Source: Rhabdornis inornatus
Lineage: Eukaryota; Chordata; Aves; Passeriformes; Rhabdornithidae
DNA: 64,000 nt
Direction: 5' to 3'
NCBI GenBank assembly: GCA_013397075.1
Contig: VWZS01009934.1
Coordinates: forward strand, 2,445,926 to 2,509,925
Below, in pieces: positions 13,041-26,270 of this stretch. The stretch's first letter is position 1. Every line of letters starts with the position of its first letter. The notes below the pieces were generated by a model. That model worked only from the letters and a program-made list of their open reading frames with translations, ran no database searches and had not been told where the DNA came from. The position numbers and the translations under genes are program-made.

Positions 13041-15775
13041 TAAGTTTAAGACTAAAAGTTTTTATCTTGGTTTCATTACACCCTGAACACTGATGTTCCC
13101 CATCTAGTTGTCTGGAGATGTGTCCATTTTGGAGACACTATTAACACACCTGTATTTTGTCAGAAGTCTCAGGGAGAAAAGTTATTAAGTTGGAGAGTGA
13201 AAAAAAAATGTAGAATGATAGAGAGATCCTTTTCAAGTACCTCACTGCAAATTGACTACATCTTTGAAGCAGCTCACAGTGGCTTGCAGAGCCAGCTACT
13301 ATTCTCCACTAACTAATTACCAAGCAATGATACACTTCAGTAGCACAAATGTTCACTTTCAGTGCCTACTTGGTACCATTTTTAGCTCCATTTACTGAAG
13401 AAATGAAGCCTATTCTGTATCATTGGGAGGTCTATCTCTTTGTCCAAACCAGCAATATTTGGCTGACTTAAATAAAATATGACACTTAAAGACTTTAATA
13501 GATAATGGGAGACAATTCAATTGCTCAGACAAACATCTAGAGCTATTTTAGATGTCCACATGAATCCTCCATCTGCTGCTCCAGAGAGGTGCAGTTCTTC
13601 AATAGATATTTTATCTTAGCTCCAGTCCCATGTGCAAGCCTCTAGACCAGGACGCCAGCTTTAGGCAATGACATAAATGTCTAGGCACTAAAATCTTGCC
13701 CTAATTCCCAACAATTTTTTTGAAAATGCATTGCCTGCTGAGCTAATGGCCAAAGCATAAAGCTGAACATTTACCTGTCTTATTTTAAGTGCCAGTTCAG
13801 AGCTGGCCACAGCCATGTACTGCCTCTTTCACATTGGAAGGCGAGGGTGGGGAAGGGCCTGGAGATACTGTGAAGAGGCTTAAGATTAAGTGGAGAGGGA
13901 ACTGCAGGAATGACAGGACACTCATAAAAGGCTGAAATTGTTGCAGTGAGGTCAAGGCTGGAAATTAAACACGGACTTAAAGAAAACCAGACTTCCTTAC
14001 TTCCACTGTTTCCCATGTCTACTGTATAATAAATTGCTTATATGGCTGCTCATTAATCTCTCCAGACACAAATAACCCAAAAGGCCCTGATTCATTTTCT
14101 TTTCCTTTGTTAACCATCTTTCCTTTCCATTCATTTTCAGACTTTGTTAACCATCTTTTCCACCAGTAATGGTTCTCCTAAGGCAGACCCAAGGCATGGC
14201 TGCTGAAGAAGCCCCTGCAAGATTGTTCCTGCCCCTGGATTTCAGTCAGGGCTGTTGCCTGTTGTACACAGACCCGGTTCTGAATATCCCTCTCTAAGAT
14301 GTTTACTGTAATGAAGTAGAATATTTGCCAAATTTAAACTGAACTACTAGTCAAGGACTAATTTAAACCATTGCTCTGTCTGCCTGGTTCTAATAATGCA
14401 CGGATTAACTCCCAGCAACTGAAGTGCATTTTTAAATATCCCTGTAATCAGTTGGCCATACCCCAAGATAAACAGACCCTAGAGCTTTGTCAAATATTTC
14501 TGGCCTGAGTGTTGAATACTGCTGAGGGAAGAAAGGTCCAGATTTAGTCTATATTAAATAACTCATTTGTACCTTACTGGGTCAGCCATGTGCATTGTGA
14601 TGACATTGGAGAACCAAAGAGATGAAACAGCTTCATAAGTAACCACGGTAAAAAGGATGGAAATGAGGACAGGAAACATCAGAACAACCACTCTGAGAGA
14701 GAGGAAACAGAAGTTAACTTAGAGTGGGCATATGGTCCTGTTCCACACTAGAGTATTATACTGGCCCCTGTGGAAATAACAACAGCCCTGTACTCAAATT
14801 CAGAGCCTAATATAAGGCTCCAAGTGACTGACATTTATGATGGGAACAAGCAAGAACTGAGACTATACAAGATCCTTTCATCTTATGACCCTCTTGCTTC
14901 TTCACAACACCTCAGAGCAAAAGAACCACTGGAGCATTTACACACCTCCATTACAACACAAGATCTTGGCGATCCCGTTTGGGCTCAGCAGGCAGGTATC
15001 AGCAGTATTTTATTTACAGTCATCTATCTGCCATGGAAGGGCAGGCAGGGCAGGCCTGTGAGTCCTAATTTCCTAAGACATTGCAGAAAGGTCCCTGACA
15101 TTATCTGTCACAGCAGGGAGAGTTAAGTGCCTTCTCCTTGTTCTGGTGATCTACTGGAAATGGATGTAAGGGTGCTGTGTTATCCTCATTATTTGGTTTC
15201 TCCACCACTGGCAAGTTAAATAAAATCATAACAATATACTCTTCTTCTTCTTCTTTTTGCATTTGGAAAACTTTGAATGCTTTTTGACATGTGGCTGCTT
15301 AAAATTGAAAATTTACAAAATAATTTGTCTAATGTGATATGTTTGACTAATAATGTTTTAAAAAATAAGCCTGGCAAGTTGTGTAACAGAAATGCTTTCA
15401 ATGTTTCTTGCTATCTGCAGTTTGCAGTTCTCCCTGGCATTACTGATGGCTAGTCCATCTCTTTCAAAGCCCCAGCGCATTAAATCATTTTGTAAATTAA
15501 AAGAAGTGTGCTATCTCCAGCAGACAAAGAGTGGATAGGAGATCTTCCAGGTTAACACCAAGCCCTCAAAAAGCTTTTGAAATCTCATTACTCAGGTATC
15601 TAATGGACAGAGTAACAGGGAATGCATCATGTTTGCTCTGTATTGTGTATAACTGACAAAAATCAACACTCACTGTGTGGGTAAATGGGGTGGATAATCT
15701 GCCAGATTTTCATTCCCCTTAACACTCTTTTCTATAATATAGGAAATTAATGTTTATATGTATACATTAATGTTT

Positions 15776-15830
15776 ACATTATATATCTATATGTATGTGT
15801 GTGCTTGTATTTATATATATAATTTACAAT
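15776..15830. repeat. TA/TG-rich simple-sequence stretch
   Basis: This is an imperfect run of TA dinucleotides with a short TGTGTG segment. It looks like a decayed microsatellite in AT-rich DNA. Confidence 0.6.
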
Positions 15831-16585
15831 TATAGTTACATCTATAAATGTGGTTTAAGAGGACTGCCATTCTGTATATTAATATTGTATCACAATATGT
15901 AATGTGTGATCAGAAAGCCTCATTACAATCACTTCACTTTATCCATTACCTAAAGTAACGTAAAACATATTCACAGCAATCTCAACTGTTCCCTCATGTC
16001 TTCTCAAAAATCCAAAGCCACTTAATCATGAGTAGGGTTTAGATCCTTTAGTGTCTAATGAAGCACAAGCTGTAGCCTTATGTATACCACAGTGCTGAAA
16101 ATCACTTTCTTCCTCACTCTTACCTTTCTCTCTCTTCCCAAATAAAGTCTGAATTCACACTGATATCTTTGTGACTACAAACACCAATATAATCTTCCTC
16201 TCCAAAAAACCTCCCTATCATTAAAAAAAAATTCAGAATTTAAGAATACATAAGCTCTGACTCCAGTTATATAGGGATTCAAATACTACAGCACATACAC
16301 AACTATTACTTCCTAAGTTACATTTTCTTTCCAAATGAGGAGGAAAATCACTTCAGCAAAAAATTCTACCCATTTCTGAAATAACACAGCAGCATTTACC
16401 AGAATATACTAACCAAGAGAAAACTCTATATCCCATAAATATCTAGACATGGATATTCTAGAAAAAGCAATGCAAGCATTTTCAAAGGTACATTATACTC
16501 ATCTCATTCTGTTCTACCAAGCCAGTTTGACAAATGATCCAACAAGGCAAAGAGCATTGTTGAGGTCTCCCACCTGCCTTCTGAC

Positions 16586-16609
16586 TTCTGCAGTCTTTTG
16601 ACTGCAGAA
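16586..16609. repeat. Perfect 10-bp hairpin with TTTT loop
   Basis: TTCTGCAGTC at 16586-16595 pairs exactly with GACTGCAGAA at 16600-16609 across a TTTT loop. It is short; no flanking element suggests a function. Confidence 0.75.
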
Positions 16610-19600
16610 TTTGGTTTGAAAAATTGCCAAAAAAATTAAGTCCATCATCCAAACTTGTGCAAAGAACTGGCCCCAAAACAACCTTGCTTCAATCCCTTTC
16701 CTTTTATTTGTGTTTTATTTGCCTTGGGAAGTGTGTGAGAACTGCTCTCTGCTTGCACCCACCCTGACTCAAGAGCCCCACGCCCCAGTGCTCCAGGCTG
16801 CCCACTGAGAGCCAGGCTCAGCAGAAGGAAGCCATGGATCTACGTGGAGAGGTGTGTTTCAGATCAGGAGGCCTCTTACACAGAGCAGATGGGATCAGCA
16901 TGGGATGAGGAAACTCACTTAATGTCATGGCTCTAGGGAGCTACTACGTGATGCAAATTTTGGCTTTTCTACCTCTGTTCAGAGTGAAGGGGGTCTCTGC
17001 AAGCAGATAGAGACAGCAATTACAACAGTTACTGGCTAATAATTATTGGATAAAATTTAATAAGATGATCTTGATTCATAAAACTCATGACATGATGTGG
17101 TGTTTTTTCTCATTAGGACTTAAGCTAAATCAAATTCCAATTTCTATCAGGAAGCTGCCCCATGAGCCAGTAGTGTCATGGTAAAGCAGCTCTCAGCAGC
17201 ACTCTGCCACAGTGCAGGACTGCCTCACTTCCACATTTTCTGCCCTGGAAACAATAAGCTGAGAGGCCCAAAACCCTTCAGTTCAAGATGAGATGGACTT
17301 TTGGATCCATGGAAGACCTCATTCCAGACTATGCCAAGCATGGAGCACCACCATCTGCACATTTGTTTAACAAATGGCTTTGCACACCTACCTCTTGAGG
17401 AGGCGTATCACACTGCAAAAATACAATGTTGTTGGCATTTGCTTTGTGATTTATTTCTTTCTCTATTTCTACAGAATTTTTTCTAGAAATTTTGACAAAA
17501 TTTATTTCATTTCAAACTGGAAGAAACCCAAATGTTAAAATAATTACATGTTTATCTGAAGAACACTTTGCTGGGTTTGGCTGGCTGGCTCTGATTAAGG
17601 TAAACTAAGAATGAATGTCCTCAAACTGTACATCCACCATTTATCTTCCAGCAAGGAACCAGCCTGTTCTGAAAAGCCCAAACAGACGTGCTGAGCAATT
17701 CAAGTGGCCTGAACAAAGAGATGAATCAAAAGCTGAACAAAATGTGTACATGGGAGCAGGCACAGCATTGTGACTTGTGAGCTACATTATCCTGCATTCA
17801 CAATGTGACAAGCGGGTCCTGTGGCCAGACTGCACTTTAGTTTGGGAAGTATTTTGCATAGTCTGGTTTGCATCTTTCTTTGGGACTAACCAAAAGAAGA
17901 TGGAGAACAACCTTTGAAAGGCAGACACATTGATTTGTCATACTATTCAGGTGTCAGATTTCTAGTTCAATGAGGGATTTAATTTACTTTAAAAATCCAA
18001 AGATTAATTCCCTTTGTTTACTCACTCCTTCAGATCCAGTTCTTGCAACACTTCATCCTTCTTACGTGTTTTTGAAAGCCGTATGCATTCTTACTGGGAA
18101 CAAGAATCATCTTAAATTCCTGAGTGACTGGGTGGCTCACCAAGATTTCTTTATGACTAATGAATTTTTTTCCCTCCTTCAAACCTTCACCATTAAGGCC
18201 ATTGTTTCCCCAAGGAGATGTCCTTGCATATTCAATAATTGAACTACATTCTTCCCTTGTACTTTGTGGCAGATGCAGCTGAGCTCTGAACACCTGTGGA
18301 GACTCAGCTTCTCTGTGAGCTGGTATCAGCCATTCGTTGGCAAGCTGTAAGGACAACGTCTGCTCTCATAACTGCACTCTCATTCCTTTCTTCCTGTTCT
18401 CATTCTACAAAGCTTATGGCAGGGTTGTATAATTAAAAAAAAAAAAACCTAAGACTTCTCTTCACTAGAAGCATGGCAAGATTGTGACAAAAAGAGATTT
18501 CTGGACCGTTGTCTCACCCTTTCGGTCTTCATCTGTCTCTGAACTCTCTGTGGAGCCTCATCATTCCCACATATTTCAAAGGAACAAACTTTTGGGGAAG
18601 GAGTGACAGTGTTAATCACAAAGGTAAAACCAACCTTTTTTCTCTGTTCCCTCCAGAAAGTCTGTTTCCCTTCAACACAGGAAGTTTTCTGTTTATATTT
18701 GTTGGGGTGAGGAAGTTAGTGGATATTCAGGCTCACGCAAGTCTTGAGTGATGATAAGTGAGAGCAAATATTTTTCTTTTCTTCTGGTTTTACTTGAACT
18801 TCCCTAAAGAGGGAACGAAGCCCTTTACTCTGAAAGAAACCCTGGCTGTTTGATGACATGGCCACAGTTAATGACAGAGAGATCTGTTTGACCTTTGTGT
18901 GTGACAAATTTAACTGATAGTTATAGAAGAATTTTTAAAGTGCCAGAAGAGGAACTGCTATCTGTTTCCCATGTATGTAGGTGTTATACCAGCTGCTCAC
19001 ATAGTCTAGCACCTTGTGGCTGTTATTGGTTGGTTTTACAATTGTGCTTTAATGACTCCTCCCTTTTTAACCCAGGTTTTCCCTTTTCTTCACTGAACAA
19101 ACCTAGGGTTTGTACAGCTTCACAACCTGACTTAAATGGCCAGAGCAGAGCCTGAAGAAATCCTTGCTCTCTGTATGCAGCAGCCCGGAGGAGGCTCATT
19201 AGAGCAGTCAGGAGGAGCTGCTTAGCTTCTCTTTGTTTAACCAGCATCCTGCCCATCCAGGTCCTTCTCTCATTCTGTAGAGATATCTCTGCCTAGTTGG
19301 TTTCTATGACACTGCCCTTCAGATTAAGCTCTTGACATAAATACACCTGGGAGCTGAGACAAAACTTCCTTTGGGCCTTTTTGTTCTCATCATATGCATC
19401 TGCAAGCCCATCCTCTGCCAGGAAAAGAGGAGGTGTGGCTGACCCCAGAGCAAGACTGGCTGCTGGCAGGACCAAGAGAGACTCTTTCTGGTCTCAGCTA
19501 ACAGATTTGAGGTGGGTGTATTGTGTATTTTAATATGTAAATGACTGTGTATTTTAACATATTCAATCTGTTAATCATTAGTGATAGGGAATCAATAGTG

Positions 19601-21701
19601 TCCTTTCCCAGGGAACAGAACTGTGAAATCTGTCTTCTTTGAGGATTTTGCAGGGTAAAATGCTGGCTGACAGCTAAGTACAAAAGGGAGTAAGTATAAA
19701 ATGAAGCTTGTGTGGGTTTGGGAGAGGACAGGGAAGAAAGAATCTTCATCAGCATATATTCCTCCTTCTTTCTTGCTCTTGACCCAGCTCTCTAACTACA
19801 CACAAACATGCACAGCTTATTACACACTGCTGATGGTGGTGTTTTCAGTGGGGTGCTGGCAGCAGCCTTAATCTGTATTTGTGACTCAGGTCTACAGAAC
19901 ATTAGTGACACTAGGCAGGATTTTCACAGAAGTCAAGGGCAAAAGCAGCTGAGTCCCCTTCAAGACACTGGAAGTATAATGAATGTCGGAATCATACCCT
20001 GGCTGTTCAGAAATTGGTGCCATTAGCAGGAAAAAGCACACACTAATCAATAAGTGTTGGCACTTAATGGCTCTGAAGTATTGGTGGGTTGGTGATTTAC
20101 ATCTACTCACAGCACTGCACCGAGTCACAACAATTTACTGTCTGCTCTCCTGTTGAAACCCACCAATAGAAATTGTCTGATTGGCACTTGCTAATTCTTC
20201 CTTCCAGTCTCATAAATTACTCTGTTTAAAAGTCAATAAATCTTATATGGGGAATGGGTAAGGAGGCACAGTGCTGTTCGATTATTATTTCACAAGGTAA
20301 CATCACGACTTCGCATCGAGATTTTTTTGATGCAACTCTAGAGATTTACTCAGAAGACCTCTCATGGTGCATGCATGTCCTTCTGAACTTCCAAAGATCA
20401 GTTTTCATTTAATTCAGTCTCTTCTGAGGTGGTTAGGCTCCCCATATCTCTTGAGATCAAGCTTCCTTCCTTTTTGCGCAGGATGCGCTAAACTCAAAGG
20501 GCTCCATAACCTCCCCAAATTCCAGCCTGGCAGCCCACCCTGGGGCAGCCCAGGCCCTGCCCTGTACTTGCACAGGAAAAGGCAGAACCTGCCACAGCAG
20601 AGAACTGGCTCTGCACTGCAGACTGCTCTGGTGGCCTTACTCTGAGCAAAATCCACCAGTGGCAAATTTCAACTTCTCCCACTGAAATCTTCACTCATGA
20701 GTTCCAGCTAGCCCACTTCTGTAGAGATGGGACTACTCTCTTTTAATGGAAACTTTCCAGAAAAAGGGCATTTTACAGAGAATTCCCATAAATTATCATG
20801 ATTTATCCCCCAGTTGTGAAGGAAATCAGCAATGGACCCTTGGTAATGTAGAAAGCAACCAAAGAATAAAAAAAAAAATTTAAAAAAGGATTTGTACATA
20901 CCTGAAAAAGCACCAATGCTCTTCTCTGAGAAAATTTTCATATTAATATGGGCTTCTTATATAAAAAGATTCATGGAAGGTTCACCGAGTCTCTTAGTAA
21001 TATGAGACAAAGTACAGGATATGTTCACTCACACTCCACTGCAAAATGGAAATGGAAGAATTACAATATCATTCTTAAATGATGTTTGACATCATTTGTA
21101 GTGTTTGACACCATACCTTCTCTTGCTCATCATTGAAAAAAAAAACATAAAATCACCATAAAGATAATATTTTACTGTGTTTTTGTTCATTCAAAACAAT
21201 ACCTGAAATTTTGTTCCTAAGATAAGTTTATTAATTTTTGATAGCCTGTTCCCCAGGGAGTTTAGCTTGATCTGGCTTTTGGATAAAATGTAATAATAGA
21301 GATGATAGCAAATTTCATGAGTAGTTACAGTGTGTAGAACCAAATCTCTGTTTCTCTCAGGATTCCCTTTTATCAGCATATTAGATCACTGTCTCAGACA
21401 CTTGATGTGGAAGAATGAATTACAGGTGAAATGACAATTAGCCTGGGAGATGAAGGCGGCCCATGGCACACCATCAGCGGGGAACAGGACAGGAGAAATT
21501 TATTTGGTCTCCTTCTTCACAACTGAGCTTCAAGAAGTCTGAAATTATATCCCATGGGCCCTTTATTAAAACAATATCTGGCATAGGAAAGGATCCCCGA
21601 GTCCAGACTGGACTGGAACTTACAAGACTTTGTTGTCATCACGTAGATCACCTAATCTGCTTGTTCCTGAGCACCCTATAGAATGTGGACAACAGCAGTG
21701 G

Positions 21702-21745
21702 ACTCTGAGGCATTTTGTGGGGACAAACATATGAAGCCTCAGAGT
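21702..21745. repeat. Perfect 10-bp inverted repeat
   Basis: ACTCTGAGGC at 21702-21711 is the exact reverse complement of GCCTCAGAGT at 21736-21745, with a 24-nt spacer. No associated gene or mobile element is visible. Confidence 0.7.
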
Positions 21746-22082
21746 GAGCTCAGCAGCTGTACTGTTAAGGACGAAGCAAGTGTTAAGCAGAATTTATAAG
21801 AGTGGTACATATGTTCTGCAGATTCACATTTTCACCCATTTAATTCAGTGCTTCTGTTTCATCACAGACGTAATAAGCGACTGGATGAATGTACAAAAAG
21901 GCATCATAGTTATATTGTGGCCCAGATTCTCAGCTCTCCACCGATTTCAAGGTGTTGCAACAAATCTAAGGCAACCTGTAGGGCCCTTCATGTTTCAAAT
22001 ATTTGTAAATATCACAGATCACACATATAGAGGGAGATAAAATGACTGCAGATAAAACAGCTTCTCATGTTCGAGAAAATAT

Positions 22083-22166
22083 AACAAAAATGTAAACTAT
22101 TTTATAATGTCCCAAAATTATTTGCAATCTGAAAGTAAATGCCTGCTTAGCTCCAGCTGAACTAAC
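22083..22166 (+). repeat. Dispersed repeat A, copy 1
   Basis: This 84-bp segment matches 28393-28477 in the same orientation with about ten differences and nearly no gaps. The best-kept parts are TTATTTGCAATCT, AAAGTAAATGCCTGCTT and CCAGCTGAACTAAC. The flanks do not match, so the two copies are fragments of a dispersed element and not a local tandem duplication. I do not recognise the family. It is not CR1. Confidence 0.8.
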
Positions 22167-22835
22167 ACTTATGTTTGGTCCACCCAAACAGTTGCAGATA
22201 CCCAGAAGACAGAGGAAAGACCTTGAATGGTTGGACAAGAGGTATGAAAGCTCTGAAAATGTTTTAGAAATGCCTGAACAAGTACTGAGCAGAGATAGGC
22301 ACTTGGGGTGGTGTGAGGAAGTCAGGAATCCAGAAAGCACACCCAGCTGTGGAACCACTCTCATGCTCTGGTTGGATCTCTCACAAACTATTTATGAAAG
22401 CCTCAGGCTTCTGGTAGAATTAAAATCATAAAGAGTGGGCTATTCACACCAAAATAAATGGCCAGTTTTTGGTGAGACTCTAGAAGGACAGTCTCTCTAG
22501 ATAGCTGGAGACTTGCCTACAGCTCCTGCTTTCTAGGTCTCTTGTGCTGTGGAAGCCAGGGCAGAAACAGAAAACTTTGCCTCACTAGATAGGAAATACA
22601 GAGGGAGAGAGAAAAATACCATGAAAGCTCTTCTGCATTCAGACAGCTCAGAATCACCACCCTACACAAAGGCATCACTCAGGTCTGGGGGAGTTTTTAA
22701 AATGGAAACCAACCTGTACTCAGCCAGCTCTAGAGTGTTCCTGCACAAGAAAAAACACAGATTCCACTCTGACAGCTTCTGCAAGCAGGTGTGGTTGTAA
22801 GAACACAGTCATCCTCAGTGACAAAGGGTTTTGTT

Positions 22836-22932
22836 TGGTGTCCTGGCTCAGTGAGATGCCTCTCTTCTTGTACTGTTTCTCTGTCAGAAACAATACAAGA
22901 AGAGAGGCATCTCACTGAGCAGTATGACACCA
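22836..22932. repeat. Near-perfect palindrome, 35-bp arms
   Basis: The left arm 22846-22880 and right arm 22886-22920 are reverse complements at 34 of 35 positions (one C/T difference at 22873), around a 5-nt loop CTGTC. Beyond a short unpaired stretch, TGGTGTC (22836-22842) and GACACCA (22926-22932) extend the pairing. As RNA this would be a very stable hairpin; as DNA it could extrude a cruciform. Two short ORFs, one on each strand, cross it and contain the same peptide because of the symmetry; they are not genes. The low divergence points to a recent origin. Confidence 0.95.
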
Positions 22933-25726
22933 GTATCCACCTACTGCACACTTTGGATACATACTTTTCTTAAACAAAGATCTGAATTCCTGTCATAGAG
23001 TTTAACATGATCCATTTGGAGGTTTTGTTGGGCTTTTTTGCTTTCTATACATGCACTATACTCTTTTTAATTAGTGTTTTCCTCTAGCCAAAATAAAACA
23101 TTCATTTTAGCATAAATTCATAGATATCGATAAAAGCACTAGCCGAATAAATAAAGCTTGCCTACAATATAACATTTATCTGGTGATGTTCAAATTGTTT
23201 GACATCTTCTGGTTCTAGAGGTCACTGTACTGTAAACTGAGGTAGTCACTGGGTGGCATGGCACAGCAGCCACCAAAAATCTGGCACAGCTCTAGCAACT
23301 GCTCCCTAGGGCAGGCACATTGGCGCTGAGGCTGGAGGAGTGGATGGGTTTGCTGTCTCTTGCACGAAGCATTTGGTGACCTGAGCAACCTGCCTGAGAG
23401 GGATGCACATACTACGCCTCTGTGTCCTACAGAGACTATCAAGATAAAATGTTCAGTGCTGTCAATCATCTGCTTTATTTCTCTCTCAGTGTTCAAATCC
23501 AGTATATTAGCTTATTAATATACACCATTTGTCAACTGCATATCCTGTGTATTCCCAGTTAAACAAATAAGGTGTGCCAGAGAAGCATTTAATGTTCAGA
23601 TTCACTGGTTTAATTTTATCCAGTTGCCACTGCTGCCTCATACTTCATCCTACTAACAGATTTATGTCTGAGTTTTTTGATCATCCATAATTTCTTTCAA
23701 TATTCAGTGCTTTGCCTTTTTGCCCTTATTCTGAGCAGACAGTGATGCACACATATCTCTCTCTGGGGCCAAAGCCACTTTCAATTCTTCCTCCTTCATT
23801 AATAACACATACAGACAACTTGTCTTCTGAGGGTTTTTCACTGAATTTTGTTGCCTCTTATTCTACGAAAGATATGCTGCTCTGAAAAGACTCGTTGCAT
23901 TCTCCCCCCCTTATCCTCGGGGCACTGTCATTGTTATCTATTAGCTACAGAATAGCCTAAGTTTTTCATATATCTCAATAGTCTTGTTTATTATTTACTG
24001 TTCTTTTCACCAGACTATTGGCTCATTTCTGCTGTCTGCTATGTACTGCACTTTAATCATTATGATTTTGCATCACTGTTTCACCATCTCCTATAAAAGC
24101 CCTCAGAGGAGAGAGCCCTTTCAATCCTGCAGCTATGAAAAATGTAACTGTGGCTTGTACCAAGAGGGACTTCTCAGTATCAAATGAAGCACCTTTCTCA
24201 GAATTTTCCATAAACACTCAGGTTCGCAGGGGTTTGCTTTTTTAAGTCTTTTGCTTTGCTTCAGACTGCCCCCCTTTGACAATATAGTGAAAGTCTTTGA
24301 TGATGTCTTGAAAGAAAAGACTAACATTTTTTGCCCTGTTTTTGCGTGTGACTGGAACAGAAGCTCGTGGGGTAGGGAGAGCTGAAAAGAGGGCTGCTTG
24401 GCAGTACATCAGGAGCAAGGCTGCATATGAAATCCTGCTTCATTCACTGTTTAAATTCTTGGTGGTCTTATTGTTTAGCATAATTCTGCCCCACATAACT
24501 ATATCCAGCTGCCTCTCACAAGCCCTTTAAAAGTGTAAGTCTTTACATACTCCTTTTTCAGCAACATTTAACAATAACAAGCAATAACTTACTGTCAAGC
24601 AAGTTTCACCATGTGCACGTAGTCTGTTAATGTAAATAACTTGCAGGGCTCAAAAAACCTCTTAAGAGCTCCCTTAAAAGACCATTAAGTTTCTCTTAGG
24701 ATTTTCTCTTCACCAGAAGCCCAGCAGTCACAAACAAACAGTGCTTTACATAACATGGGTCAGAGGGTTTTGTTGTGGTGATGCTCTGTTCTGCTTTGTC
24801 AGCCTGACTGACAATAATCCAGCTCTGCATGTTGCTCCACCCTTGCCAAATGAGAATGTATCAGTAACTCCCACAGCTCCTCCAGGCTTGATTTCAGTTT
24901 GGAGACCGGCACAGCTGAATGGGATACTTTTGTTCTTATGGACGGGTGGGGAAGAAAAGTACCTTATTATCAAACAGGCTCTTTCTGAAAATGGCAGTAA
25001 ATTGCTTATGGCAAATTTCAGATAATGGTGGCCTTTCCCACCAAAGTACTGCATTTCTTATCTCCAGACTACACCCAAATCCTCATTCTCTGATATTGCT
25101 GACCTTTAGGATGACATCTTCAGCCACACTGTTATCGCTGTTATCGGAGTAGTGCACATCCATGGAGTCATTGGTGAGTTTATTTATACACGTCCTGCCC
25201 TAGTGCCTGGCTCCCAGTGCCAGACATGGCTGGGCAGAGACTTAGCAGCAGGAAACCTGGTGTTGATCCTCCTCAGCCCACATCCAGGCCATTGCTGCTT
25301 CCTGCTCCTAACAGTCAGTGGGGCACTACAGAATCCTTCAGATAAAGAAACAGCCACCTTCATTCAGCACCCCAGACTAGCCCTACCGAATTCCTTGCCA
25401 TATGAAGTATTACATGGCCCCTTCTCCCCTTCACCCCCTCTCTCTTTCCACAGTGGTGATAGATTTTGGAGAAACAGAGGCACAACAGCAAATCCGCTGA
25501 TTTTTTACCTAACCCAGCTAAGAAAAGCAAACACAGCAGGGAAGCACAAAGAGAGGTTCATTCAGAGTGCTCCTTGGTTTTTGCTTGCAGCAAAAGATTT
25601 TGCTAGGCCTTGCTTTGCATGTGTTTGAAGGCACGGACGCGTATGAAGTCGGAGGTTTGTTAAAAAAAAGAGCTGAGTCTCTTTTGCCATGCATTTAAAT
25701 CTCAATAATGTACTTGGACTACATTA
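22933..25726. other. Non-coding interval, no gene recognised
   Basis: There are no recognisable exons or repeats. The longest ORF just starting here (25152-25628, plus, 158 codons) has no domain-like pattern, and overlapping frames are also partly open, so I do not call it a gene. Confidence 0.5.
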
Positions 25727-25787
25727 CATATATATATATATGTATATATATCTGTGTGAGTGTGTGGGTGTACTATACACACACAAT
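25727..25787. repeat. TA/TG/CA microsatellite cluster
   Basis: A run of TA dinucleotides is followed by a TG-rich and then a CA-rich short tract. It is a compound, imperfect microsatellite. Confidence 0.75.
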
Positions 25788-26019
25788 GCTGACTGATTCT
25801 TATTCTGCTTTAGCGAGCACATTTCAGCTAACACAGCTTTGTGCCACCTTTTCTGTCTCTTATACTACAGGTGAGTCCAGAGAGGACAGGACAGGCAGAT
25901 ATTTCTGCCACAAAACTCCCTCCAACACCTTCTCCAAGCCCAGACCCTCATGGAAATTTGCCTCTGGAATGAGAAAAAACCTCATCCCCCTCTCTTCTTT
26001 TTGCAAGTCTGACTCTCCA

Positions 26020-26270
26020 GCCCGCACAGCCCCGCAGCTGGTGGGCTCAGATGCGTGAGCATCCGGCTGCCCCGGGAGCAGCCAAGGGCACGGAACACAG
26101 CGGAGAACATCCATGTGCTCGTGCCTCCCTTCGCCAGCACCCTGACAAAGGTCATTCCAAGGAGGGGATGTTTGTGTCGCCTGCCTTTGGCGTATCTCCC
26201 CGCGGGGAAGCCTCCGCTGGAAGACACCGACCGGCGGCACTGCGGGGGCTGCGGCGCCATCGTGTGTCGG
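26020..26270. other. CpG-rich flank of the minisatellite
   Basis: About 250 bp with roughly twenty CpG dinucleotides, in a window that is otherwise AT-rich and CpG-poor. It includes a CCCCGCGGGG block near 26200 and CCGACCGGCGG near 26228. It adjoins the G-rich minisatellite, and a second CpG-rich stretch follows the array to about 27095. ORFs run through it on both strands, as expected when stop codons are scarce in GC-rich DNA; I recognise no protein in them. It could be a promoter-type CpG island, or simply GC-rich sequence tied to the repeat. Confidence 0.6.

Larger units (their letters stand above)
13041..22082. other. Non-coding interval, no gene recognised
   Basis: I can assign no coding sequence here. 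It contains a duplicated CTTTGTTAACCATCTTT motif (about 14115-14155), a TA/TG-rich microsatellite-like stretch near 15776-15830, and short perfect hairpins at 16586-16609 and 21702-21745. Short ORFs near 14770-15126, 18030-18356 and 20364-20645 overlap ORFs on the other strand and show no domain signature. Confidence 0.55.

Noticed and set aside
22730..22973. Two overlapping ORFs, one per strand, with a shared CLSSC/QEERHLTE peptide
   Set aside because: The likeness comes from the palindrome, which reads the same on both strands.
25152..25628. 158-codon plus-strand ORF
   Set aside because: No domain-like pattern, no splice or promoter context, and other frames nearby are also partly open. 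Proline/serine-rich composition follows local base composition.
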